In this document: positions 49,873-62,644 of the stretch, one piece after another
Position numbering within the stretch: position 1 is the stretch's first letter
Layout: the number at the start of each line of letters is the position of its first letter
From: Monarcha castaneiventris obscurior
Lineage: Eukaryota > Chordata > Aves > Passeriformes > Monarchidae
NCBI GenBank assembly: GCA_026261815.1
Contig: JAMPIT010000511.1
Coordinates: forward strand, 3,333,001-3,397,000
Reading direction: 5' to 3'
DNA length: 64,000 nt
Position numbers and translations under genes: made by a program
Notes under the pieces: model-generated
Told to the model about the DNA's origin: nothing
The model's input: only the letters and a program-made list of their open reading frames with translations
Databases searched by the model: none

Positions 49873-51286
49873 GATTGATTTGGTCCCAGCCAGCAAATTT
49901 CTCTGGGAAAGGGCAGGAATTAAAGGGGCTGTCGATGATGTTTTGCTGCTGCTCGGAAACACTTTCACCTTTTGAGGGAGTGCAAGGGAAAAAGAAGGAA
50001 AAGGGAAGTGGGGGATAAATTAATGGGATTTCCCTTCCAGCAGCAGCTTCTGGAAGGAGCAGGGACAGGTATCCCTGGAAGTGGAAGCTTTGGGAGTGAT
50101 TTCTGCTGTTACCGCATCACTGGAGTTCTGAGGAAGGAAACAAGGGCAGAGGGGTGGAGGCCAAAAGTTGCTCCAGAAGGGTTTAGCCTTAAGCTGCAGC
50201 CTGGGATTAAGGCTGAGACTAAGCCCAGATCAGGAGAATTCCTTCATTTCCAGCCCAAGGGTTCTGGCTCAGCGCTGGTGGCATTTTTTGGACTGATTTG
50301 GAGCAAACCTGTCCCGTTCCGTCCTTCCCATCAGGATCTGGTGCCACCGAATTCCCTGGAGCCTCCTGGGGGTGGTGTGAAGCTGCCAGGAGGTTTTCCA
50401 CACTCCCAGCTGGAAATAGCCTGTCCTTAAGGAAATTCCCATTCTTTTTGGGGAAATGGGGAATGCACTGCTCCTCCTGCAGGAAGAAGCTTGGTTAAAT
50501 CTGTCCTTGGGGTTAAGATGGGTCTTAAAAACCTTCCAGTGGGGAATTCCCACCTCAAAAACATCCCAGTGAAGGAGGGCACTGGGAAGCCTGGAAGGGG
50601 CACATCCTTCCAAGGGAAATCCCTGCCTGCTTGGCCCCAGAAGTTCCTTTTCCTTGTTTATGGGGTGGTTTTTTACTGAATCGCCTATAATCAGAGGGTT
50701 TACAAGTCCCAAAGCTGCTGCTTCCCAAGCCGTGGGCCGATTTGGGATCTCTCCCTGCACTCCCTGAGCCACTTGCAGGCTCTGGAGCAGAGTTAAGATG
50801 CAGGTGTGCTCCTCCCATCCCTCCAGCATGAAAGGAGGAACAATAACTGGATGTAATTATTCATTTTCCTTGTGAAAGTCCATTGTGAGGAGACGTCTCC
50901 TGCGACCGGAAAATGAGGTCTAGAGGTGCTTAAGTATATTTTGTTTAAGAGAGCAGACAAGCTCGAGTAAGATGTTCGGAATTAATGGTACAGCTCTCCT
51001 GATAATTTGAGGAGAGGTTTGGATGAAAAGTTAAAAATACAGGTGAAGTGAATAATAACACACAGGGAGATAAAGAGCTGCTGAGAGGTGTCCCTGAGTT
51101 GCACTGAGAGGGAAATGAATCCCGGAATTGGCAGGATGGTGCAGTGGAATGAAGGATGGGAGGGAAAAGGAGGCTCTGGCTGGGCTGGGGATGGAGCTCA
51201 GAGTGAAATTTGGGCTGGGCTCAGTTCTGTGCCCTCAGCAACTCTGGTTAAATCGAGCATCCACAGCGCCAAATCCAAGTGTGGAT

Positions 51287-51427
51287 CGTGGAATTCCAGA
51301 ATGGTTTGGGTTGGAAAGGACCTTAAATCCCATCCAATCCCACCCCATCCATGGGCAGGGGCACCTTCCACTATCCCAGGCTGCTCCAAGCCCTGTCCAG
51401 CCTGGCCTGGGACACTTCCAGAGGTGA
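51287..51427 (-). mobile_element. CR1 3' fragment
   Basis: The fragment contains agaatggtttgggttggaaa, cactatcccaggctgctcca and ctggcctgggacacttccag. Confidence 0.8.
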
Positions 51428-51502
51428 TTCAGGTGTGTTGTTCTCCTTGGATTTCCTGTTGACTGCCAGCTGTGACTCCTCCATCCATGGCAATGCTGCT
51501 GG

Positions 51503-51547
51503 AATCTCCTCTCCTCCTCCTCCTCCTCGTCCTCCTCCTCCTCCCAG
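51503..51547. repeat. CTC trinucleotide tract
   Basis: This is an interrupted (CTC)n run with one cgtc break. Confidence 0.85.
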
Positions 51548-52647
51548 CCTCTCCAGCTGGTCTCACTTTGGGTTAACACAGCCAGGGCAGGAAAAGGTGG
51601 AGCTGAGCTCCAAGAAGATGAAATATCAGGGAGATTCACCCAGAATTCATGGTGGAAGCTCCGGGAGGACCCAGGAGCCTGGCTGATGTCAGGGATTATC
51701 TGCAGAGATCCAAGGGCGTGGCAGAAGAGAAATAAAATTAACAGAGAGGTTAAATTAAATCAACAAAAGTGGTTCAGAGGGAAAAAAAACAGATAAAACA
51801 TCCCCAGTGATGCCCTTTGCTTTTATTTGAAGCTGGTGTTTGACTGCACCCCAGTTCTGGGCAGTTCAAGTTCATCTTGAAATCCATCCTCTCCACATAT
51901 TTCACTTGAAATAACGGGATTGCAGCTGGAATTCCTGCCTTTAGCCATGACCTTTGACTCCTGCACTGGTTTGCAGCATCCTCACCAGGAATTCTCATGG
52001 TGTTTGGGTCTATTTAAGAAGAACTAATGGCCAAATCCATGATTTGATGAATTTCAGGGTGCTTCAAATCCATGTGCAAACATCTCCTCCTGCTCCTCTG
52101 GAGCTTCTGCCTCACTTTGTGACACTTTATTGATTTCTTTTTTTTTTCCCCTTTAGTTTTCTTCCTCTCGGTGTGGAAACAAATGAAAGCTGGAATTGGG
52201 ATTGTAAATAGATAATGGGACGTGAACGCAGAGTAATCAGTGCCATCCATGTACAGCCATACTAATTGTGCCAGGGGAGGGAATGGGATAAATATTTAAT
52301 GCCTGGATTCGGTGGGAAATGCGAGAGCAAGGAAAGGAATAAAGAAAAGAGTTGAGAAGGCCACACTTGAGTGCTTTTTCTCAGAAAAGAGGAGTTTTGA
52401 TGGCGTTAACCCCTCTGTGTTCTGCAAGGAAGGAATTGTGTTTAACGTGGAGGCTTCAGTGCCACTCAAGGGAAAAATATCCTGAGTTAAAAACACTGCT
52501 GGAAAGGATTTGGGATAAAATCAGTTTTTTGAGGTGAGGTTTTTTCCTCAGGCTGAGCAGAGTTCAGGTGGGGCTTGGGGACAGGGTGGTGACAGCAAAG
52601 GAAAACACGAAAATAAAGAGGAAAATCCTGAAACCCTGCTGGTGGTG

Positions 52648-52715
52648 GCATCATCGGAAAAGACCTCCAAGGTCATCAAGTCCAACCAAATCCGACCATG
52701 CCCAGGAAACCACAA
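52648..52715 (-). mobile_element. Short CR1 3' end
   Basis: The stretch gaaaagacctccaaggtcat, followed by caagtccaaccaaatccg, is a CR1 terminus. Confidence 0.6.
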
Positions 52716-53215
52716 GGATGTTTCTGAGGGAGTGGGACAGACGGACCCAGAGCTCCTGCCAGGGCAGGAATGGCTTTGGGAACACCCTGGGAGGCACAGC
52801 AGGATTTCCATGTGGGATTGGTGTCCAGGGGGAAAGGCTGGCGGGTTTTCATGGAAGTTAGGATGACTGGAGAGGGAAATAAATCCAGGAGTGGGTGCAG
52901 CAGGAGGGATCTCGGGATGGGAAACTCCCGGCGTGCTCCTGTTCCTCTGTGCCACAAAGAACCACAGGGGAAAAACCTAAAACCTCTTCCTCCACTACGA
53001 GCTTGAATTGCAGGAGGAGATAAATTGGGCTCAGATATCCAGAAAAAAAAAAAACCAACAACATATTTTTAAATTGTCACTGCCACTGAGGGGTTTTTGA
53101 TGCTCTTCAGGCAGTTCCAGGAGTTCCTGCATTTCCTGAGCGCTGGTTTCTCTCTGCTGGGTGCCTGATGTTGAAGCCACTTGAAATTTGATCAGATTTA
53201 TATGAATATTAAGTG

Positions 53216-53364
53216 ATTGCCCATCCCTGGAAGTGCCCAAGGCCAGGTTGAATGGGGCTTGGAGCACCCTGGGACAGTGGAAGGTCCCTGCCCATGGCAG
53301 GGGGTGGGACTGGATGGGCTTTAAGATCCCTCCCAACCCAACACATTCCATGATTCTGGGATGA
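53216..53364 (+). mobile_element. CR1 3' fragment
   Basis: The fragment contains atccctggaagtgcccaagg, ggcttggagcaccctgggac and ccaacacattccatgattct. Confidence 0.8.
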
Positions 53365-54689
53365 TTTTCCATGTCCTGGTGATGGCTGGAAGGGGGACAT
53401 GGCTGGAGGAGGTTTTCAGATTTAATGGGCATGAAATCAATTCAGAGGAAAAGGAAAAGTCTGGAATGCTGAGGAGCACCATGGCAGAGGGCCGGGAGAA
53501 CGGGATTTTATTTACAGGCCTCAATGGCCTATCAGAAACCCAATGATTGCTTGGGTTAATGGGGAGTGCTGGCAATTCTGAGCACATCCCGTGGTGAGGA
53601 GAGTGCTGGGAAGGCAGAGGGGACTCGGAGCTCCCTTCAGTCATCCCTGGGTGTTTCCAGGTCTGATGGGGTTGCTGTGTTCTCCTGGAGATGGGGTTGG
53701 GGCTATGGGCAAAGCCCCTGTGGCTCTGAGGGCTCGCTGGTGCTCAGCCCTTGCCCTGTGTGTCCCCAGAGCTCGTCACAGCCCTTGTGTGGCTGCTGCC
53801 CCCCTGCCCAGCGCCTGTGGGACCCTCCTGCCTCATCCCCCAGCCCCTGCTTGGAAATCCGGGATGATTCCCTGCTTTCCTGGTTCTCCTCCCAGCTGAG
53901 CATCCTTCCTGTTCCCTCTGGGATCCCTCCACAGCAGCCGGGACATTTGCATGGCGAGGCTGTGCAGCTGTAATTAAATATTCTGTTATCAATTAACTAT
54001 TAATGCTGCCTTAATGATTATTTTAAACCTGTGGGAGCCTCCTGGTGAAAAGCTGCAGGTGGGCACAGAGTTTTCCGTGGAATGCTGAGCTCTAGCCGTG
54101 GCATTTCTTACCCAGAGCATTTTAACTCCTTTTCCCACCCGGTTTGGGGCTGGGCAGATTGGGTGGGAAAATTTCCATCCTTTTAGGGGATGGAATCCTT
54201 CATCCTGCAGTTCTCCTGCTGGATTTCAGATGAGAAAGGGGAGAGAAAAGGGAGTTCTGGAGGGAACAGAGTGGTGTGTGAGTCTGACGTGTCAGCTGCG
54301 CCTGGAAATGAGGAGCTGATGGGGATTTCTCGGCCGATTTCATCCTTTCCAAAAGCTGTCGATGTCTTGAGCAAGTGGCACGTGGAGCTGAGGAAAATTT
54401 CTGTGCAGGAAAGTCAGGGAAAGGTTTTCCTTCTCCCTAAACCTTCTGTGGGTGCAGAGCACCATCACGGGGCTGTGATGGGTTTTTTGTCCCCTCTCCT
54501 GCTTTTGCTTTCAGGAATTTTTCCTGCTGTTGCAAAGGCAGCAAGAAGTGCCATCCATGAATGTTTTCCAGTTGATTTTCCAAGTGTTCGTTCACTGGGC
54601 TGGTGGAATTCGAGCAGTTCAAGCATTTGGGATCCTTGGAAGTTCGCGGTGGGATGGGTCTGGGAAGTCAGTCCTGGAAGGGGGACTTG

Positions 54690-54776
54690 GGGGGGCTCAG
54701 CCTGGAGAAAAGGAGGCTCAGGAGGGTCTGGATTTGATGATCCTGGAGGTCTTTTCCAACCTTAATGATTCTGTGA
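54690..54776 (+). mobile_element. Short CR1 3' end
   Basis: The stretch gatgatcctggaggtctttt, followed by ccaaccttaatgattctgtga, is a well-preserved CR1 terminus. Confidence 0.75.
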
Positions 54777-55434
54777 GCCTGTGGAGATGAAATGCCTGTC
54801 TGAGTGGATTCCCAGCCCTCAGGCTGCTGAACCCACCCTTCAAGGATGTGCTGATTAAAAACAGAAGCAGAGAGGGGGGACAGGAGAAACTGAGCCTTGT
54901 CCGGGCAGGTTTGGGTTATTGTGGTCTCGTTTTTATCTCATTTTCATCCCATTGAATTACAGCTGCGAAAGGGAAATTTGGCTCTGCATAGCCAAAGATT
55001 ATTTACGAGGAGTTTCACCGCTGATGCAGAATGAACAATGACAGGGCCCTTGGGGGGTGGGAGTATTAAATTTAAGGGTGTTGTCATAACAACCAGCCGG
55101 GGGAACTTCCTCAGCATCGGTTTGAGGCACCCCATGTTTGATCTCGGCCCCAAATCTGTTTGTTTGTACTTGGTTGTATGAGGAACTTCCCAATTTGGTC
55201 AGTTCAGCCGCCTCAGAGTCACCCAAGGATGGCAAAAAACCACAGAGAATCCATTTCTGCACCACCTCACCTTCCTGAGGGGGCCAGGAGCAGGGATGGA
55301 AATAATCGGTGCAGAAATGGTTGGGAACAACCGGAAAGCCCAGTTTTAAAATGTTTCAGTCACGCTCAGAGCGCTGCAGGATCCAGGCACGGGATAATCC
55401 AGGCTTTGGATCGTACTGTAGGTGGCAGAGATGC

Positions 55435-55520
55435 ATTAGTTATGCAGCCTAATCACTCTGCAGCTCATTAACAGGCCACGAGCACAGGGCAGCCCCTCTG
55501 CATTAACTAATGCTGCCAGT
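55435..55520. promoter_or_regulatory. Possible conserved non-coding element
   Basis: This AT-rich, non-repetitive stretch has clustered homeodomain-like cores (cattagttatg, cctaatca, ctcattaac, cattaactaatg). It resembles developmental enhancer sequence. There is no direct evidence of conservation. Confidence 0.2.
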
Positions 55521-55623
55521 TCCAGCCTGGATCCTGCTTGGAGGAGCTGAGGTCACCTCTGGAGGCGCTGGGTGACTGAAGGGCTCTTCAAATGCTCCAG
55601 AACAAAAAGGAAAAAAAAATTTG

Positions 55624-55706
55624 TTAGGGTTAAGGTTAGGGTTAGGGTTAGGGTTAGGGCTAGGGCTAGGGCTGGGGCTGGGGCTAGGGCTGGGGCTAGG
55701 GTTAGT
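55624..55706 (+). repeat. Interstitial telomere-like repeat
   Basis: About thirteen consecutive 6-base units are seen. Perfect TTAGGG copies at the left decay to GCTAGG and GCTGGG types and end with GGTTAG. The vertebrate telomere unit is TTAGGG, so this is an internal telomeric tract. The run is short and sits between ordinary intronic sequence. Confidence 0.93.
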
Positions 55707-55805
55707 GCTGTGAGATCTACTGCTAAAAATGTTTAATGATCAAATCTGAATTGTCCCCTGGATGGAAGAGATTCCCAGTATCCTTTTGCCTTCACCTAGA
55801 AGTCC

Positions 55806-55892
55806 AGGGGTGTTGGAGTGCCAATAACGTGTGTTGGAATGCCAATAATGGGTGTTGGAATGCCATTAATGGGTGTTGGAATGGCAGTAATT
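55806..55892. repeat. 21-bp repeat, four units
   Basis: The units read gggtgttggaatgccaataat with single changes. They lie about 100 bases beyond the telomere-like tract. Confidence 0.85.
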
Positions 55893-56560
55893 AAATAAGT
55901 GCTTGTTGGGGATTAAAGTAATTAACTTTCATGAGCAGGAACAAGGTTCCATGAGAGCTTTGCTCCTGGTGGTGTCCCCACCACGGTGAATGTCACCGCT
56001 GTGGACCTCGGTCCAAGTGCTGTGACTCGGGAAAAATGTTGTGTTCCAGTCTGAAACTTTGTTTGGGACAAAAGTCGGCCTGGAATTGTGAGCTGGAGTT
56101 TTATGAAGCAAAGAGCCTCATATTTTAGAAGGAAATAAAATTGTAAATAGTTTTGAAGGGCTGCTGCTGGGCTCTTGAGCTTCTCCCCATTTGTGGCTGG
56201 CTGGGATCTTCCTCAGGTTGGGATAGGTCATGAATAAAATCAAAATTAAAGAGGTTCTTGCCATCTTTTGCCTTCCTGAGTTAAAATAAACAGAGATTTT
56301 TGCTGTGGGTTAACCAAATGTGAAGAAGGGCACTGAATAAGCTTGGGAATGTTCTTTGCCTTAGGAAAAAGGAATGGAAACCCCTGCAATGACAAACATG
56401 GAGCTCTCAGATGGGAATCCCAGCAGGAACGAGAGGCTGGAAGCACCCATGGGCTGGGGGTGCTCTCCTTGGGTGTGTGGTGCCCACGGAGGAGCCCCTG
56501 AGCTCCCAGAGCCTGGAGAGGCTGGAGAGCCCCTTTGGGGTGTCACTGCCGGGATGCTGA

Positions 56561-56800
<240 letters not shown>

Positions 56801-56829
56801 TGAAATCCCCCAGAGCGTGGATTTCACAC

Positions 56830-57270
56830 AATCCCAGACTGGTTTGGCTTGGGAGGGACCTTGAAACCCATCCAGTGCCACGGGCAGGGACATTTCTCCT
56901 ATCCCAGGGTGCTCCCAGCCCTGTCCAGCCTGGCCTTGGACCCTCCCAGGGATCCAGGGGCAGCCACAGCTTCTCTGGGAAATTCATCCCAGCCCCTCCC
57001 CACCCTCCTAGGGAGGAATTCCTTCCCAATATTCCCTCCTGAGTCCATTTCTTCATCTGTAAAAGAGGAGCAGTGGCACCTGAATCTGTAAAGTTCTGGA
57101 ATACCGGGAGGGTTTGGGTTGGAAGGGAGCTCCAAGCCCATCCATTCCCATCCCATCCAACCCTCCCCCTGTCCCAGGGTGCTCCAAGCCCCATCCAACC
57201 TGGCCTTGGACACTTCCAAAGATCCAGGGGCAGCCACAGCTTCTCTGGGAAATCCATCCCAGCCCCTCCC
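56830..57270 (-). mobile_element. Dimeric CR1 (copy 2)
   Basis: This has the same order of two CR1 3' ends and the same linker (57053-57090) as 21132-21585, with roughly 85-90% identity by eye. The outer flanks differ between the two loci. Confidence 0.8.
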
Positions 57271-58479
57271 AAGGGAGAATTCAGGATTGGGATAGAAAGA
57301 TTTCAGGATTGGGATGCTCAGGTGCTGTTGAGGGGCAGAAGATCCTTTGACAGTGGAGAGAAGATGCTACTCTGAGGCTGTGGCAGCCCCTGGTGGGACC
57401 AGAGGGTCTCCAGAATGGATTAAGGGGATTCCTTGGAAGTGTTTCCACTGTTCCCTGTGATGGCTTTGAAGGAGGTTGTGGGTGCAGCTGGCTCTGGAGG
57501 CAGGATCTAGGAGAGCGGCAGCGAAGCAGGAAGGAGCAGGAATGACATCCAGTCCCTCATGCAGTCCCCTCCCAAGGCTGGGCTCCGTGGAGCTCAGCAG
57601 GTTTCCTTTTGCTGCGAAAAGGTTCCTCAGCTCTGGAGAGGACTCAGGGGAAAGGGAGAGGATTTTCCTTGGAAAAATCCGCAAAGCTGCCTCGTTTGGA
57701 TGTTCCCTGGCTGTTCTCAGCAGTGTTGTCCTGGCTTCAGCACACGAACCACATCATATTCAACTTCCCTGCTTTCCTTGACCCCGTAAATGACTTTATT
57801 ACAAGGAAAAAAACCCTTTTGCTGTTGCTGTGCAACACAAACCCCTGGAAAAGGCAGCTTCCCTTCGGACACCTTTTCCCCGGCTGGCAGGAGCGCTGCT
57901 TTCTCTGGAGCACCTGTCTGAGCCAGCCTTTTCCCTCCACAGGAAAGTGAAGCTGAGTGTTTTAATTCCCCTGATGAGATAAATGTCAGGGGGTTCCCCT
58001 CCCGTGCACGCTGCGGAAGCGGCACTGGCAGAGGGAGCGAACTGGGCATGGAGTGTTCAAAAATGAACTGAACTCCCCATTCCTGAGCTGGAATCGAGGC
58101 AGGATCTCGGCCCAGCTGCCAGAGGGAACCTGCCCTCGTTTTTCCTGCTGGTTTTTGTGGAGTTTGGCCGCTTTTTTCTATCTTTCAATGCTTAAAAAAC
58201 AAAGCAAAATGAGCAGCCAAGCAATAGAAGCTCCCTGGGATGAAGGGGAGGTGTCTGCAGGCAGTGGGATCTGTAGGACAGGAGATGGTGATACTTTAAA
58301 AACCTCCCCGTAACCCTTCCCGCAACCCGGCCTGGACATAAATATTTCACTGGAGATAAATCCCTACAAAACAGGCCGTGTAATTCCACGGGATGCACGG
58401 CAGCTGAAATGCATTTTTCATCAGGAGAGCCGGATCAGGATCGGCCAGGAGAAGGAGGGGAGGCTTTAGGGCAGCTCTA

Positions 58480-58690
58480 ATTTGTTGTCTGTTTCCCAAA
58501 GACGTGTCTGTACATCATTTATGAACCCCCTGTGTCCTCTGGGACGGGGCCTGGCTTTGCTGATAATCTATAAGAAAACAATTTCCCTTGCAGCTTGTTT
58601 AAATTGATCCCGAGTTTTGCGGAACGCCTTCGCTGTCTGTTCCCTCTCGGCTCTCCCTAATCCGTGTCCTCATTTGGAAATCACTTCAGG
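58480..58690. promoter_or_regulatory. Possible conserved non-coding element
   Basis: This unique sequence contains ctctaatttgttgtctgttt, gacgtgtctgtacatcattt and tgataatctataagaaaaca. It differs in texture from the CR1 and minisatellite sequence around it. Regulatory function is a guess. Confidence 0.2.
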
Positions 58691-59348
58691 AATGTAAAAG
58701 CAAAGTTAGGTGCAGTCAGGCTGTGGAAAGGGGTTTTTTTTTGGTGTTGTTGAATAGAGCAAATTCGTTCCCTTCCTGGAGAGTTAAATATTTCCCCCTT
58801 CCCTTTTCCTTTCCATTAAGGTGAATCTTGATCTTTGCAAATGCTTTTTCCCCATTCCCTGTGTAAGGAAATCAAAGGGGCTCTGAGAAATCTGTGGATA
58901 GGATTTTTTTTTTTTAATTTTCTTCCCATCCTGGCTCCTCAAAGAGGTGCCTGCAGGTGGAAGAAAATAATACAGAAGTGTTTTAGTCAGGTGAGGTGGC
59001 AGCACCTCAGGTGTCCCCTGTCCTCCCCGGTCACAGAGGCTGGAAATGCAGGGCTGGAATTGCAGAGACGCTGGAGAGATGGGAATGCTGCCCTGGCTCT
59101 GCTGCCCCTCTCTGCACATGTTTTATGGCAGAACTTGGCTCCCTAATTGCTCTGGAGCTGATTGTTACCAACACATAATTGCAGCTTTTATCGATCTCCC
59201 CGCCCCGGCCGCTTCCCTTCCCTCCGGCAGGAAGATGAATGGGATGAGCTCCAGCCCTGGCACAGGACAGATCCCAGCAGAGCTCAGGGAGGGGCTGGGG
59301 AGCTCTCTGTGGCACGAGTGAGACACACAAACGGCTTTTTGAGGCTGT

Positions 59349-59455
59349 CGTGGAATCTCACAATGGTTTAGGGACCTTAAATCCCATCCAGTTCCAGCCC
59401 GTGCCATGGGCACCTTCCACTGCCCCACGGTGCTCCCAGCCCCATCCAGCTGGCT
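59349..59455 (-). mobile_element. CR1 3' fragment
   Basis: The fragment contains gtggaatctcacaatggttt, agggaccttaaatcccatcc and ccatgggcaccttccactgc. It abuts the pyrimidine-rich array. Confidence 0.7.
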
Positions 59456-59487
59456 TTGATTTACACTTCTGTCCGTGGATAGGCTTC

Positions 59488-60222
59488 AGTCTGGGCAGAT
59501 CTTCCCCTCCTCATCCTGCATGTTCCCCTCTCCATCTTGGACCTTCCCCTCCTCATCCTGCACGCTCCCCTTCTCATTTTTGGTCTTCCCCTCCTCATCT
59601 TGGATCTCCCACTCCTCATCCTGTATCTTCCCCTCCTCATCTTGGATCTTCCCCTCCTCATCCTGCATGTCCCCCTCCTCATTTTCAATCTTCCCCTCCC
59701 CATCCTGGATCTCCCACTCCTCATCCTGTATCTTCATTCCTCATCCTGGATCTTCCCCTTTTCATCCTCGATCTTCCCCTCCTCATCCTGTATGTTCCCC
59801 TCTCCATCTTGGATCTTCCCCTCCTCATGTTGGATCTCCCACTCCTCATCCTGTATCTTCATTCCTCATCCTGGATCTTCCCCTTTTCATCCTCGATCTT
59901 CCCCTCCTCATCCTGTATGTTCCCCTCTCCATCTTGGATCTTCCCCTCCTCATGTTGGATCTCCCACTCCTCATCCTGTATCTTCATTCCTCATCTTGGA
60001 TCTTCCCCTTTTCATCCTCGATCTTCCCCTCCTCATCCTGCATGTTCCCCTCTTCATCCAGGATCTTCCACTCTTTATCCTGGATATTCCCATCTTCATC
60101 CTGATCTCTCACTCCTCATCTTGGATCTCCCACTCCTCATCCTGGATCTTCATTCCTCATCTTGGGTCTTCCCCTTTTCATCCTGGATCTTCTCATCCTG
60201 GATCTTCCCCTCCTCATCCTGG
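59488..60222. repeat. Pyrimidine-rich 21-bp minisatellite with 125-bp higher-order units
   Basis: Units are of the type cttcccctcctcatcctgga or a tat-ending form. A block from cttcattcctcatc recurs at 59732, 59857 and 59982, exactly 125 bases apart. One strand is almost purely C/T for more than 700 bases. The long frames of both strands here (Ser/Pro-rich and Glu/Asp-rich) are repeat artefacts. Confidence 0.93.
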
Positions 60223-61264
60223 ATCACCCCCTGGGGCTGCAAAGGGATTTTTAGCTCCTGCCATGCAACCTGTGGAGTCTCCTGGGCAATCCTGGGCAAC
60301 TCTGGTGCTTGTGCAGGCTCTGGTTCCCAAAGATCCACTGCTCAGGCTGCCAAAAGAGGGATTTTTCCAAAGAGTTGTGTTTGCGGGGGTTTCTCTTCAC
60401 CCCCAAGAACCAGAACTGCTGTGAGCATCCTGCTCTATCCCTGGAGCTGCTGAATCATCCCAGCAGGAGGGAGGATCCAGGCAGGATCTGGATTTAACAG
60501 CAATTCCCCCAGCAAGGAGAACAGAGCTTCACGGAATAGATTTTTTTGTTGCTGTTGCCGAAATGCTGTTTTCCAAATTAAAAATAAATAAATGTCTGCT
60601 TAAATTCTCATTTAGAGCAACATGAAGTGGTTGAAAAGGAACAGCCCGGCCTGCCTGCCGCGCTGGCAGAGCTTTGTAATGTCATCTCTCAAATCTGACA
60701 GGATGCTGAGTATTCCATTAGATGTGCTGGATGTGTGTGAGCAGCAAAACCCTCCAGAAAACAGGAGTTTGTGTTCATCCAATTATCCTGACACAGTCCT
60801 TTGTAGTACTGCTCCACATTCCAATTGACAAACAAAGTAGATTTTCAAATACTGGATTTTTGAGGGCAGGGAGTGGGAGAATTGTTCTGATTTATTTAAT
60901 TTAAAAAAAAACAAAAACAAAAAACCAGAAACAAGTGGTGCTTTATTGTGCCTGTTTCTGATCTAAATGGAGTCATTTGTAAAGCCCGACTCCCATCATT
61001 ACGGCTCCAGAATGAAGGATGCAGAGCAGAGGATGCAGTGATTCCTGTTCATGGATTATCCTGGAAAGGGACACGATGCAATTAGGGAGGAGATGCTTCC
61101 CGGGGATGCAGCTCAGCCTCTGGATTTTGGGATTGGTTTTCCATTAGGGACTGGGTGTTGGTTCGATGGGATCTGGCAGGGATGGCTCTGGGAGAACCTT
61201 GGTTAGAAATTTATCCCTGAAAAATTTCCAGGCCTGGGTGTATCCAAATGATGAATTTCCCTAT

Positions 61265-61345
61265 ACCAGAGAATCCTGGAATGGTTTGGGTTGGAAGGGA
61301 CCTTAAAGCCCAACTTGTTCCATCCCCTGCCACCTTCCATTGCCT
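61265..61345 (-). mobile_element. Short CR1 3' end
   Basis: The stretch gagaatcctggaatggtttg, followed by ggttggaagggaccttaaag, is a CR1 terminus. Confidence 0.75.
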
Positions 61346-62644
61346 TGTCCTGGATTTGGGATGTTCAGCACTGGGGAAATCTGTGCAGGCTGCTGTGTCC
61401 TGATGGGAAAAGTTGACCTTTCCAAGGATGTCTCATCCCATCCGTGGTGCCGCTGTCAGCCCTGGGGGCTTCACCAATGCTTGGGAAGCTTTGCTCGGCC
61501 TCTAAATTCCCTTTATCATGCACAAATCACCTGAGCTGAGCTTCTGTGTGCGTGGAGAGTGGGAATATTCCCTGGGGGCTGGATAACGGGACGTGCAGTG
61601 GGAATACAAAAATGGGATTATTTTGTAAAGCTGCTCTGTCACTGATCATGCCCCGAAGAACAACCACGGAGCAGCGACTCAGAGACTGCACAGTCCCAAT
61701 GCCCATCCTGCCATAGCCCAAATTCAGCCTCGGAAACTTGGGATTGACTGGGTTTTACTGCCTGGGAGGGAATGTTGGCTGGGATTGGGGAGTTATCCCT
61801 GTGTTTGCCTGGAAAAAGCTGGAGAATCACTGCAGGATGGTCCATCACTATTGTAGTTGAGGCAGAAACAGGTTTTTACCCCAAAAACATGAGCTTTGGT
61901 AACCCCAAGTCCCTTCTTTGATCCACTGATAACACAGTTATTAAAAACCTTGAGATCAGGCTGGAAATATCCCGTGATTCCCATCCACGTGGGATCTTCG
62001 GGGCATCCCAAAACCTGCTGCTTTCTTTTCCTCCTGCTGCACTTGCAGGTGGCTTTGGAGTAAAAAGAAACACGAGTTCGATTTGCTTTGACAGCAGCCT
62101 GCTGTTAATTAGTTTTCCCTTCTTCAATTAATACAAAAAGGCAGCTCCCCTGAACAGATTGAAGCTGCTGAGGAGCAACAGCAGCTTCCCTGATGAATAT
62201 TTGCCAGCTAATGCAGCCCTCAGATGGAAGTTGTTGCCGCTTTATTTAAAGAGAAAGCCAAAAGCTGGCAGTAAATGATGAGTGAAGAGCTGCACCCAGC
62301 ACCTCCCTCAAAGCACCACCTCAGGTGAGCTTCAAGGAGCCTCTCCCTGTCTGAGGCTCCTGCAGCAGCTGTTCCAAACAGGCTTCTTTTAAGCCCGAAA
62401 AAGAAGCGCGCGCGATTAAAAAGCCCCTCGTTAGTTACATGGGTAATTCTGCCTGACAGCTTTGTCTTAGGAATGTGCTCATTTAGGGATGAAAGGCTGA
62501 CAGGATGGAGAACACGGGGAGAAAGGGTTTGAAGTGGGAGCAGGGCTGGGTTTCTCCATGGATAAGTGCTGGCTTGTCAGGAAAAGGCTCCCAGAAAGTG
62601 GTTTGGACACGGAGCTCTCTGCTGGGAAGCCGCTCTTCAACCAC

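Noticed and set aside
59350..60453. Long Ser/Pro-rich frames and antisense Glu/Asp-rich frames
   Set aside because: They are periodicity artefacts of the 21-bp pyrimidine array.
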